NCBI GenBank assembly: GCA_900315975.1
Contig: ONBA01000003.1
Location: 58,996-122,995, forward strand
Length of the DNA stretch: 64,000 nt
Source: an uncultured Ruminococcus sp.
GTDB lineage: Bacteria; Bacillota_A; Clostridia; Oscillospirales; Ruminococcaceae
Direction: 5' to 3'
Below, in pieces: positions 25,824-34,095 of this stretch. Each line of letters starts with the position of its first letter. Position 1 is the stretch's first letter. Made by a program: the position numbers and the translations under genes. The notes below the pieces were generated by a model that did not search any database, was not told where the DNA came from, and worked only from the letters and a program-made list of their open reading frames with translations.

Positions 25824-27203
25824 TCAAGGTGATACGTAGCCGAGAGGGTCAACTCTTCCACCGTTTACGTATACCTCAAAGTGAACGTGAGGACCTGTTG
25901 ACCAGCCGGTAGTTCCTGCGTAGCCGATAACCTGTCCTGCCTCAACGTAGTCTCCTACAGATACTGCCACAGAAGTGAGGTGACCGTAAAGTGTGGAATA
26001 AGTACCGTCATGTGCTATCATAACGTAGTTTCCATAGTTACCGCCGCATCCGCAGCCGTAACTTTTAGGATAATTATGAGTACAGCTATTGTTCATTCTG
26101 ATAACTGTACCTGCTCTTGCCGCACATACGGGAGCACCCATAATGCCGCCGTCGCTGATATCAATACCTGCATGAAGTGTACCCCAGCGATAGCCGTATG
26201 TACTTGAGATTCCGCTGTGACCCGGAACAGGCCATGAAAATCCTGCTGCTGACGGGTCTACGCTGAAATTCATAGGACCTGAATAGCTTTCGCCCTGATT
26301 CTGATTCTGTGCCTGAGCCTGCTGCTGAGCTGCTGCCTGCTGCTGACGGAGCGACTCCTCATAGCGGCGCTGTGCTTCGGCAGCCTGACGCTGTATCTCA
26401 GCCTCGATCTCTTTTCTTTCAGCTTCGAGCTTTGCATTGTCAGCCTCGATGTCAGCTTTTTCTCTTTCGAGGTCCTGCTGAGCACGGGCAATTCGATCGA
26501 TCTCAGACTGTGTCTGCTGTAACTTTTCGTTGAGTGAAGCTACCTCTGCATCTTTTTCTTCCTTACGCTTTTCCTGATTCTCAAGCTTCATCTGAAGGCT
26601 GAGTTTTTCAGTTTCAAGGTCTTTTTTGGAAGTTTCAAGTTCGTCGATCTCGCCGAGTATATTGTTGATAAGCTCATCGTCGTACTCAGCAACCCTGTTG
26701 ATCATCTGAACACGTGACATTACATCGTAAAAGCTTGATGAACCGAGTACCACTGATGCAGATGTCTCATTGCTGTTAACGTACATTGCGCAGAGACGCT
26801 GCTTGAAAAGCTCGATATTCTTGTCAATCTCTTCCTGCTGATTCTTGATATCAGTATCAAGGGAATTGATATTGTTCTGAGTAGCTGTGATGTCAGCTCC
26901 GATGCTTTCAAGCTCAGCATTCAGGAGATTGATATTCTCCTGAATGTAGCCGATCTGCTCATTGAGGTAAGACTGCTGTTCCTCTTCAAATCCCTTGTCG
27001 CCTTCGAGGTCACTGATCTGTCCCTCAAGTGCTGCGATCTTATCAGAGTTAGCTTTCTTCTGCTCTTCGATCTCCTGCATTGTGAGTGCTGAAACGTCCT
27101 GATAATTATCAGTTGAAGCCGGATTTGCGGCAATGATCCCAACTGAAAGTACACTGCAGCATATAAATGCAAGGACCTTTTTTGTAAGATTTAGTTTACT
27201 CAT
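25824..27203 (-). CDS. Coiled-coil LytM (M23) peptidoglycan peptidase, FtsEX partner
   Basis: A 459-residue secreted protein with a signal peptide (~1-28), a long coiled coil (~40-285, heptad-rich with many Gln/Glu), a Gln-rich linker (~285-310) and an M23 domain (~325-459). The zinc ligands HAGID and HVHFE are intact, so unlike E. coli EnvC, whose LytM is an inactive activator, this protein could cut peptidoglycan itself. The coiled coil is the part that binds the extracellular loop of FtsX in EnvC, PcsB and RipC. It is encoded 48 bases after ftsX. It would act at the division septum under FtsE ATP control. Confidence 0.92.
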   Translation of the reverse strand: MSKLNLTKKVLAFICCSVLSVGIIAANPASTDNYQDVSALTMQEIEEQKKANSDKIAALEGQISDLEGDKGFEEEQQSYLNEQIGYIQENINLLNAELESIGADITATQNNINSLDTDIKNQQEEIDKNIELFKQRLCAMYVNSNETSASVVLGSSSFYDVMSRVQMINRVAEYDDELINNILGEIDELETSKKDLETEKLSLQMKLENQEKRKEEKDAEVASLNEKLQQTQSEIDRIARAQQDLEREKADIEADNAKLEAERKEIEAEIQRQAAEAQRRYEESLRQQQAAAQQQAQAQNQNQGESYSGPMNFSVDPSAAGFSWPVPGHSGISSTYGYRWGTLHAGIDISDGGIMGAPVCAARAGTVIRMNNSCTHNYPKSYGCGCGGNYGNYVMIAHDGTYSTLYGHLTSVAVSVGDYVEAGQVIGYAGTTGWSTGPHVHFEVYVNGGRVDPLGYVSP

Positions 27204-27251
27204 TTCAAAGCGGCGATTTACGCCTGATTCTCCTTTCAGGATAGCTGCGTG

Positions 27252-28157
27252 TCATACGTCGATATGGCGTCTTGTGCTGACAACGCTTCCAATTGCTCCT
27301 ACCATCGATCCTACCAAAAGGTAAGCCAAAGCAACATAGAGCTGAATATGGTTGAACGGGATTATACTTCCAACACCAAATGCTCTCATGAGAGTGCCCT
27401 GTTCCATAAGGATGCGGAATACCGAACGGTAAACTGCCCACGTAATAAAGAATGCTCCGGCACCGGCAAAGAATCCGGTGACCATTCCCTCAACAAAGAA
27501 CGGAGTCCTTATGAATGCGTTGGTAGCTCCGACATATTTCATGATCTGTATCTCCTCACGTCTTGCGAAAACGCTCGCCTTTGTGGTATTTGATATCATG
27601 ATCATTGAAACTGCCGCGAGTGCTATGATAACTGCAACGGCGATAAGTGATACGACTCTTCTCAGTTCGCGGAGAAACTCTGCGACCTGCGGAGACGAAC
27701 TTGCGCTCTGTACTTCGGTTATCATTGCGATCTTCGCAGTTGTATCCTCGATCGTATCATTATCTATTACTGTCACACTGAATCCGTCAGGCATGAATTC
27801 ATAGCCATCAATATAATCAAAGATAGCCTTGCCCTGTGAGATCTGATTCTGCATACGTTTATACGCTTCTTCCTTGGAGATGTACTCCACGGTATCAACG
27901 TTATCCATATTTTGCAGTTCCTGATTTATCTCATCAACTCTGCTCTGAGTTGTTGACGGATCGAGATATACTGCGACCTCGTTCTGATTGCCGAGACCGA
28001 GTATCATTGAGTTCATATTCACGTAAAACAGTGCAGAACCGCCTACGAGGAGAAGAGATATGAGGAGTACGCAGAATGTTGCGAACGCCATCATTTTATT
28101 ATTCCATATGTTTTCTATACCCTGATTAGCAAGGTATTTGAATCCGCTTATTTTCAT
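27252..28157 (-). CDS. ftsX: Cell division protein FtsX
   Basis: A 301-residue membrane protein with four TM helices: one near residues 20-42, then a ~130-residue extracellular loop, then three at ~170-195, ~225-250 and ~270-290. The loop has the FtsX pattern VAVYLDPSTTQSRVDEI and a central YISKEEAYKRMQ segment. The start overlaps the ftsE stop (shared base at 28157). Together with FtsE it forms the ABC-type complex that transmits ATP hydrolysis to the coiled-coil LytM peptidase encoded next. Confidence 0.94.
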   Translation of the reverse strand: MKISGFKYLANQGIENIWNNKMMAFATFCVLLISLLLVGGSALFYVNMNSMILGLGNQNEVAVYLDPSTTQSRVDEINQELQNMDNVDTVEYISKEEAYKRMQNQISQGKAIFDYIDGYEFMPDGFSVTVIDNDTIEDTTAKIAMITEVQSASSSPQVAEFLRELRRVVSLIAVAVIIALAAVSMIMISNTTKASVFARREEIQIMKYVGATNAFIRTPFFVEGMVTGFFAGAGAFFITWAVYRSVFRILMEQGTLMRAFGVGSIIPFNHIQLYVALAYLLVGSMVGAIGSVVSTRRHIDV

Positions 28158-29005
28158 CAGACACCTCCGTCCTGGTCGGCGCCGGTGATAGCGGCAATGA
28201 CCTCATCAATGAGAGCGTCCTCGGTAGAAGTAACAGGCGAAGCAGGTATCGCGATTCTGGCGGTATCAGTTGAGATGCCTGATGCCTGAGCCATAGCCTG
28301 TGCAAGTTCTTCCTCGGGAAGTGCCTCCTCACTCGTACCGGAGATGACTTCATCGAAGACTATCTCTCCGCCGGTGATATTGATGATACGTCCGCCGAAG
28401 TGACGAACGAGGTCATGTTCGTGTGTGACCATGAGTATCGTAGTACCCTGATCGTTTATACCCTTGAGCAGTTCGACTATTTCGTACGAAAGCTCAGGGT
28501 CGATATTACCGGTAGGCTCGTCGGCGATTATGAGCTGTGGGTCGTTTACAAGAGCTCTTGCTATTGCGACACGCTGTTTTTCACCGCCGGAAAGCTCGTC
28601 CGGATAAGAATTTGTTTTTGCGTGGAGTCCTACGAGACTTATTACGTAGGGTACTCGTTTTCTGATATATTTCAGAGGAGCGTCTATAACTCTGAGAACG
28701 AATGCGATGTTCTCATAAACTGTCATAGACGGTATAAGGCGGAAGTCCTGGAATACAAAGCCGAGAGTACGGCGGAATTCCGGTATCTTGCGCTTTTTGA
28801 GCTTATTAAGGTTATAGCCGTTGACGGTAACGACACCGCTGGTAGCGTCTATCTCCTTAAGAAGCAGTTTGATCATTGTGCTTTTTCCCGCGCCTGACGA
28901 ACCTACGACGAAGGCGAAATCGCCGTCGTTTATCTTCAGACTGACGTTGTTAAGTGCATCAACGCCGCTGGAGTAGGTCACGGATACGTTCTGAAGCTCT
29001 ACCAA
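28157..29005 (-). CDS. ftsE: Cell division ATP-binding protein FtsE
   Basis: A 282-residue ABC ATPase with Walker A GSSGAGKST (~36-44), signature LSGGEKQRVAIARAL (~138-152) and Walker B LIIADEPTG. It starts at a TTG (29005) with AGGTG seven bases upstream. The usual FtsE ends near residue 228; here ~50 extra residues rich in Ala and Glu (from FDEVISG to the end) form a tail of unknown role. It is the first gene of ftsE-ftsX-LytM peptidase, with the S41 peptidase behind. Confidence 0.94.
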   Translation of the reverse strand: MVELQNVSVTYSSGVDALNNVSLKINDGDFAFVVGSSGAGKSTMIKLLLKEIDATSGVVTVNGYNLNKLKKRKIPEFRRTLGFVFQDFRLIPSMTVYENIAFVLRVIDAPLKYIRKRVPYVISLVGLHAKTNSYPDELSGGEKQRVAIARALVNDPQLIIADEPTGNIDPELSYEIVELLKGINDQGTTILMVTHEHDLVRHFGGRIINITGGEIVFDEVISGTSEEALPEEELAQAMAQASGISTDTARIAIPASPVTSTEDALIDEVIAAITGADQDGGV

Positions 29006-29023
29006 AAATTACACCTGCTTTCA

Positions 29024-29178
29024 AGCGGGATATCCCGCTGGCTGTTGTGCGAAGAAATAACCGCACAATAAAGATGTGCAGGGACGCTATTCTGCGCCCC
29101 AAATGTAAAGTTACTGAATAGGGACTGCCAGTTCTGACAGCAGTGCAAAATATCAGGGTCGATGTAGGCATCGACCCT
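29024..29178. repeat. Cluster of palindromes upstream of ftsE
   Basis: The 182-base gap holds a perfect 16-bp palindrome AGCGGGATATCCCGCT (29024-29039), the inverted repeat TTGTGCG/CGCACAA (29045-29068), a weaker CTGCCAG/CTGACAG pair (~29125-29141) and a perfect 10-bp stem AGGGTCGATG with a 4-base loop (29155-29178). The last probably terminates the PucR-type gene. The set looks like REP-type intergenic elements. Confidence 0.6.
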
Positions 29179-29187
29179 ACAGTTTTT

Positions 29188-30273
29188 TTAGAATTTAACG
29201 GGGTTTGCTGAGAGATACTTCTTGACCATAAGAGCTATCTTGAAGATGATTGCGTGGTCGAATTCACGGAGGTCAAGACCTGTCAGCTTCTTGATTTTTT
29301 CAAGTCTGTACACGAGAGTATTTCTGTGTACGAAGAGCTTTCTTGAAGTTTCGGAAACGTTGAGGTTATTCTCGAAGAATTTCTGGATAGTGAAGAGAGT
29401 TTCGTGGTCGAGAGAGTCGATACTGCCAACCTTGAATACCTCGTGGAGGAATGTCTCGCAAAGAGTTGTAGGAAGGTGGTAGATAAGTCTTGCGATACCG
29501 AGGTTATCATAGCTTACGATAACCTTGTCAGTGTCAAACACCTTGCCGACTTCGAGAGCCATCTGTGCTTCCTTGAATGAGCGGGCGAGGTCCTTTACGC
29601 CAACAACAGCAGTACCGATACCAACATTTACGCGGGTATAGAACTCACTGCTGAGAGTATCAGCGATTGAACGTGCAAGCTTTTCGAGGTCCTTAGAATC
29701 AACAGTGCTCTTGAGTTCCTTGACGAGAACGATATCAGTCTCAGTGATATTGAAGACGAAGTCCTTGTTCTTGTCAGGGAAGAGGTTCTGGATAACGTCG
29801 TAAGCGGAAATATCGTTTGCGGAAACTATTCTGATGAGGAATACTGCTCGGCTTATCTCGGCATTAAAGTGAAGCTCTCTTGCCTTGATAACGATATCGC
29901 CGGGAAGAACGTTATCGAGGATAACATTCTTGATGAAGTTGTTGCGGTCATACTTTTCATCGTAGTACTGCTTGATATTTGAGAGTGTGATAGCGAGAAT
30001 GCTTGCATACTTTGCAGCAGCGTCATCAACGCCCTCTACGAAAACCGCATAGTCAGGCTTAACTCTTGAGCCGAAAGGCTTGTAGGTAAAACCGTCGCGG
30101 ATGAAGATATCATGTGAATCGCTGAGGTCGAGCGATACAAACTCGTTTGTAGTGCCTACGCGGGTAAGGTCGCTGCAGGCGATAATAGTAGCGGTCTCAT
30201 CGACAACACCGATAGTAGCGTCGATAGTATCGCGCATCTGATGAACTAAACCCTGAAATAATCTGTTGGACAT
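29188..30273 (-). CDS. PucR/CdaR-type transcriptional regulator
   Basis: A 361-residue regulator. The N-terminal ~130 residues resemble the sugar-diacid-binding domain of CdaR (ATIGVVDETATIIACSD near the start). A GGDEF-like central domain of the CdaR family follows (~140-270), and the C-terminal PucR helix-turn-helix has the hallmark HRNTLVYRLEKIKKLTGLD (~320-338). Such proteins activate genes for carbon or nitrogen source use or sense cell state. No target operon is evident; the next genes on this strand are the ftsEX cluster. The 217 AT-rich bases upstream (30274-30490) hold no other gene. Confidence 0.85.
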   Translation of the reverse strand: MSNRLFQGLVHQMRDTIDATIGVVDETATIIACSDLTRVGTTNEFVSLDLSDSHDIFIRDGFTYKPFGSRVKPDYAVFVEGVDDAAAKYASILAITLSNIKQYYDEKYDRNNFIKNVILDNVLPGDIVIKARELHFNAEISRAVFLIRIVSANDISAYDVIQNLFPDKNKDFVFNITETDIVLVKELKSTVDSKDLEKLARSIADTLSSEFYTRVNVGIGTAVVGVKDLARSFKEAQMALEVGKVFDTDKVIVSYDNLGIARLIYHLPTTLCETFLHEVFKVGSIDSLDHETLFTIQKFFENNLNVSETSRKLFVHRNTLVYRLEKIKKLTGLDLREFDHAIIFKIALMVKKYLSANPVKF

Positions 30274-30490
30274 AATAAAGCACCCTTCTTTTAATTTTTT
30301 TATTTCTGACAGCTTTCAGAGAATTTCATGTCAGCCTCAATATATTACAGATTGTAACATATTAATATGAATATTCTATGAACAAACTGTTAACTTTTCT
30401 TTGAAAACTTGAATTTTAACCAAGTTTTTTGTGTTCATCTTGTGATAATCTGCTAAATGGAGCAGATCTGTTGTAACCGAAATGTAATTT

Positions 30491-32257
30491 TTACATTTTC
30501 TCCGGCTGATCTATCTTTAATATAGTAAGAACATTTCTGAGTGTCTGTCTTACTGCAAGACTGAGGAGAATACGTGCATTCATGAGCTCTGCATCACCTG
30601 CATTCTTTACACTGCATCCGTCGTAGAAGCGGTGGAAGAGAGTTGCGAGGTCTATAGCGTACTTAGTGAGCTTAGCGGGGTCGTAAGCCTTTGCCGCAAG
30701 CTCTATCTCTTGCGGAAGCGAAGCTATATGACGGATAAGCTCTATCTCACGCGGGTCAGTGAGCAGAGTGAAGTCTGCCTTCTCGGGAACAGTGATTCCC
30801 TCTGACTCAAGATTGCGGAGCATACTGCAAATTCTCGCATGAGCGTACTGAACGTAGAAAACAGGGTTCTGTGACGACTTCTCAACTGCAAGGTCGAGGT
30901 CGAACTCAAACTGTGAATTTGCCTCGCGGAGATTGAAGTAGAATCGAGCCGCATCTATCGGTATCTCATCGAGAAGAGTAACAAGTGTTATAGCCTTTCC
31001 GCTTCTCTTTGAGAGCTTGACTGTCTCGCCCTTTCTTACAAGGCGGACCATCTGCATAAGTACTACGTCGAGCTTTGTCTCATCAACACCGAGGGCATTG
31101 AGTGCCGCTTTCAGACGCGGTACATAGCCGTGGTGGTCAGCGCCGAGAACGTTGATAGCCTTGTCGAAGTTACGTGTAACAAGCTTGTTGTAGTGATAAG
31201 CAATGTCGGGAACGATGTATGTATAGAGTCCGTTGCTTCTCTTGAGGACGAAATCCTTATCCATGCCATACTCTGTAGCCTTGAACCATATAGCGCCGTC
31301 CTGCTCGTAAGCCTTGCCGGCTTCCATAAGCTTGTCCACAACGAGCTTTGTCTCGTTCTTTTCGTGGACTGTGCTCTCGCGGAACCAGTTATCGTAAACG
31401 ATACGGTACTTTTTGAGGTCGCGCTCAAGTCCTGCTATATTTATCGGGAGTGCATAGTCAACGAGAGCCTTGCGGCGTTCCTCCTCAGACACATTTTCGA
31501 GAGAATTGCCGTGAATGTCGTAATAATTCTTAGCGTGCTCGATAATATCCTGACCGAGGTAAACGTCCTCAGGCATCGGGAAGTCTTCGGAGCTGCCATC
31601 CTCGCCGTAGATAAGGCGGCAAACTTCTTCAGTATCTGCCGCTTCAGCCAGTACCTGCTGACCCTTTTCAGAGCAGATGTGCATATATCTGAGTGAAAGC
31701 GATTTTCCGAACTTTTCTATCTGATTACCGGCATCATTTACGTAAAACTCGCGCTCTGCGTGATAGCCTGCCCAGTCGAGTACACTTGCGAGACAGTCGC
31801 CTATAGCTCCGCCTCTTGCATTTCCGATGTGCATAGGACCGGTCGGGTTTGCGGAAACGAACTCAACGAGGACTCTCTTGCCCTGACCATAATCAGTTCT
31901 GCCGTAGTTTTCCTTCTCTTCGAGAACGCTCTCGACAGCCTCAGCGAACCACTTCTTGCTGAGGAAGAAATTCATGAATCCGGGACCTGCTATCTCAGCT
32001 CTTTCAAACACAGAGCCTGAAAGGTCTATCTTTTCAATAATGAGTTCAGCGATCTTGCGCGGTGCCATTTTGAAAGCTCTTGCGCAAACCATAGCTGTAT
32101 TTGCCGCGAAATCGCCGTGTGACTTATCTGCCGGTATCTCGACAGCGAATGAAGGGAGCGGCTCGGCAGGAGCAACGCCCTCTGCAACGAGAACTCCGAG
32201 TGCATCATTTATGAGCTCTCTGAGCTGTAATGACGCAGATTTGATAAGATCTGACAT
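30491..32257 (-). CDS. argS: Arginyl-tRNA synthetase
   Basis: A 588-residue class I aminoacyl-tRNA synthetase charging tRNA-Arg. The N-terminal additional domain (~1-115) is followed by the HIGH motif as HIGNARGG (~142) and the KMSKS-equivalent KLSKRSGKAI (~373); a canonical KMSK is typically absent in ArgRS. The C-terminal helical anticodon-binding domain ends with the family pattern RLLSLAVRQTLRN-like helix. Length is normal. It lies downstream of a DUF1934 gene, the same order as ywiB-argS in Bacillus. Confidence 0.96.
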   Translation of the reverse strand: MSDLIKSASLQLRELINDALGVLVAEGVAPAEPLPSFAVEIPADKSHGDFAANTAMVCARAFKMAPRKIAELIIEKIDLSGSVFERAEIAGPGFMNFFLSKKWFAEAVESVLEEKENYGRTDYGQGKRVLVEFVSANPTGPMHIGNARGGAIGDCLASVLDWAGYHAEREFYVNDAGNQIEKFGKSLSLRYMHICSEKGQQVLAEAADTEEVCRLIYGEDGSSEDFPMPEDVYLGQDIIEHAKNYYDIHGNSLENVSEEERRKALVDYALPINIAGLERDLKKYRIVYDNWFRESTVHEKNETKLVVDKLMEAGKAYEQDGAIWFKATEYGMDKDFVLKRSNGLYTYIVPDIAYHYNKLVTRNFDKAINVLGADHHGYVPRLKAALNALGVDETKLDVVLMQMVRLVRKGETVKLSKRSGKAITLVTLLDEIPIDAARFYFNLREANSQFEFDLDLAVEKSSQNPVFYVQYAHARICSMLRNLESEGITVPEKADFTLLTDPREIELIRHIASLPQEIELAAKAYDPAKLTKYAIDLATLFHRFYDGCSVKNAGDAELMNARILLSLAVRQTLRNVLTILKIDQPEKM

Positions 32258-32280
32258 TTGTATTATCCTTTCCTTGCTAA

Positions 32281-32697
32281 TTAATTCTTTATAGTCATGA
32301 TTATCTCGTTATCTGAAAGATAAGACGAGTTCAGATCAAGCGTATATTTAAGGTAAAGCCTGCCATTTTCTGAAATAGTATTATCAATGGCATGGGTGTA
32401 AACGCCTATGCGCATATCACCGTAAGGCGTACCATACTGGCAGTAATGCTTTCTTCCGATTTCGAGTGAAAGCACCGAATTAGCTGCTCCTCTTCTGATA
32501 ATGGAAGCAGTCTTACCGCCGTCTACAGTGATAGTTGTAGTCGAACCTTCAAAACCGGTAGCCGACGTATCCTCATAAGAAATTACGTCCCTTCCATCGG
32601 ACCTTGAGACACTCGCCTTTGTAAGAAGCTCAGTCTCGTTTTTTTCGTCATCCTGCCACTGTATGCTTGTAAGTGAGATCAAAACGTTTTTTTTCAT
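32281..32697 (-). CDS. DUF1934 (YwiB-like) beta-barrel protein
   Basis: A 138-residue small protein of the DUF1934 family, a calycin-like beta-barrel of unknown function. Recognisable features are the N-terminal VLISLTSIQ strand, SYEDTSATGFEGSTTTITV in the middle and the C-terminal GRLYLKYTLDLNSSYLSDNEI. The family is often found next to argS, as in B. subtilis ywiB. It lies 21 bases downstream of the Ddl-like gene and 23 bases upstream of argS, so the three are one transcript. Confidence 0.85.
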   Translation of the reverse strand: MKKNVLISLTSIQWQDDEKNETELLTKASVSRSDGRDVISYEDTSATGFEGSTTTITVDGGKTASIIRRGAANSVLSLEIGRKHYCQYGTPYGDMRIGVYTHAIDNTISENGRLYLKYTLDLNSSYLSDNEIIMTIKN

Positions 32698-32718
32698 TTC
32701 AGTCTCCTTTTTATGTTA

Positions 32719-33792
32719 TCAGTAGGATTTTTCTGCATTTTCAATAGCCTGTTCAAGGAGCTTATCCATAAGGTAAGGCATTTCCATGCCGAGATGGTGC
32801 ATGAGTTTTGGATATACGCTGTTATTTCTGAGTCCGGGCGCAGTGCCTACCTTATTAAGAAGAAGGTCGCCGTCGTCAGTGAGGAAGAAGTCTATCCTTG
32901 CCATTCCCTTACAGCCGAGCGCCTTGAAAGCCTTTATAGCTACGGCGCGTATCTCGTTATGGACCTCGTTAGGAAGGTCTGCCGGGACCTTAAGATCGTC
33001 GCCGGAACTCTTTTTTACCTCTGTCGGGTCGTACTTCTTGCCGACTGAGAGTATCTCGCCGATATATGAAGCGAACGGAACGTCATATCCGAACACTGCA
33101 ACCTCAAGTTTACGGCTATTGACATACTTCTCAACAACGACCTTATTATCGTTTGAGAATGCTATTTTTACAGCCGCTATGAGAGTTTTCATGTCATCAG
33201 CAATAGTAGTTCCTATACTGCATCCGCTTTTCGCCGGTTTTACCACAACAGGGAATCCGAGACTCTCTGCGATCTCCTCGCAGCGCTTGTCGATATTGTT
33301 GATATCACGCTGATTGATGAGTTCCCACTCAGCAGTCTTGATGCCGTAATCGTCAAGAAGCATATGGATATGCGACTTATCCATGCATGAAGCAGCAGAC
33401 AGAAGACCGCAGCCTACATAGGGTATTCCCGACAGGTCGAGGAGTCCCTGAATAGTGCCGTCAGCACCTTTTTTACCCATCATTATCGGAAATACTACAT
33501 CGATGCGCCTGATAGTTGCTTCACCGTTTTCGATAGTCACAATGCCGTGATGAATCGGGTCGGGTGAGAGTATCGCGGACGCACAGTCCGGATCAAGGTA
33601 CCAGCTGCCGTCTGCTATCTCATCAATGCCCCCGGGATAGTAGAGCCAGCGTCCTTTTTTTGTAACACCTATACAGATCACCTCATACTTATCTGTAGGT
33701 ATATTGCGAATTACCTCTGCAGCAGAGGCAAGTGACAGCTCGTGTTCCTGAGCTGTCCCGCCGAATATAACGGCAGCTTTGATCTTTGCCAT
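32719..33792 (-). CDS. D-alanine-D-alanine ligase homologue with altered active-site residues
   Basis: A 357-residue ATP-grasp protein of the Ddl/Van ligase family, nearest to the VanG-like branch by feel. The N-terminal domain is recognisable (FGGTAQEHELSLASA, GADGTIQGLLDLSGIPYVG). Several catalytic positions differ from family norm: the NExNTxPGFT block, which binds Mg2+ through its Glu and Asn, reads NKVGTAPGLR; HGxxGEDG reads MGKKGADG; GSSxG reads GCSIG. The frame is intact and the gene has a good promoter, so it is not a decayed pseudogene. It may be a ligase of altered chemistry or a non-catalytic relative. A standard Ddl should exist elsewhere in the genome. Confidence 0.8.
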   Translation of the reverse strand: MAKIKAAVIFGGTAQEHELSLASAAEVIRNIPTDKYEVICIGVTKKGRWLYYPGGIDEIADGSWYLDPDCASAILSPDPIHHGIVTIENGEATIRRIDVVFPIMMGKKGADGTIQGLLDLSGIPYVGCGLLSAASCMDKSHIHMLLDDYGIKTAEWELINQRDINNIDKRCEEIAESLGFPVVVKPAKSGCSIGTTIADDMKTLIAAVKIAFSNDNKVVVEKYVNSRKLEVAVFGYDVPFASYIGEILSVGKKYDPTEVKKSSGDDLKVPADLPNEVHNEIRAVAIKAFKALGCKGMARIDFFLTDDGDLLLNKVGTAPGLRNNSVYPKLMHHLGMEMPYLMDKLLEQAIENAEKSY

Positions 33793-33842
33793 ATCTTTCT
33801 CCTTTATAAATGCCTTTTATCGTCAATTTTAAGTATCACTAT

Positions 33843-33871
33843 ATTTTATCACATTTCACAAAAAACTGCAA
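33843..33871 (-). promoter_or_regulatory. Sigma-A promoter of the Ddl-like/DUF1934/argS unit
   Basis: On the minus strand TTGCAG (33866-33871) and TAAAAT (33843-33848) with a 17-base spacer, ~50 bases upstream of the start. The rest of 33872-34015 is AT-rich with nothing recognisable. Confidence 0.7.
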
Positions 33872-34015
33872 GTGTTTTTCGCAAAAATGAAGAAAAATCA
33901 GCAAGAGAAGCGCATAGCAGACAAGTTCAAACACACTAATTTGTGCAAAGTGACAAGAGTAACAAAGTGCGTACGAACATATGTTTGCAAAATCCTTGGT
34001 AAATATGACGGATAG

Positions 34016-34047
34016 TAAAAACGGCAGCCTTAATTTGACTGCCGTTT
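34016..34047 (-). terminator. Terminator of the GH130 gene
   Basis: AAACGGCAG (34019-34027) pairs with CTGCCGTTT (34039-34047); TTTTTACT follows on the minus strand. Confidence 0.82.
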
Positions 34048-34095
34048 GGTTATAATTCATATCATTTCTATTTCTCTGCCATAATAAAAGTATTT

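Noticed and set aside
26290..26500. Low-complexity CAG-rich tract as a repeat element
   Set aside because: It encodes the Gln/Ala-rich linker and coiled coil of the LytM peptidase in frame.
29024..29178. Short CRISPR-like array
   Set aside because: The palindromes differ from each other in sequence and spacing; there are no identical direct repeats.
32719..33792. Ddl-like gene as a decaying pseudogene
   Set aside because: Full-length frame, good promoter, no frameshift, and changes confined to specific active-site positions argue against simple decay.
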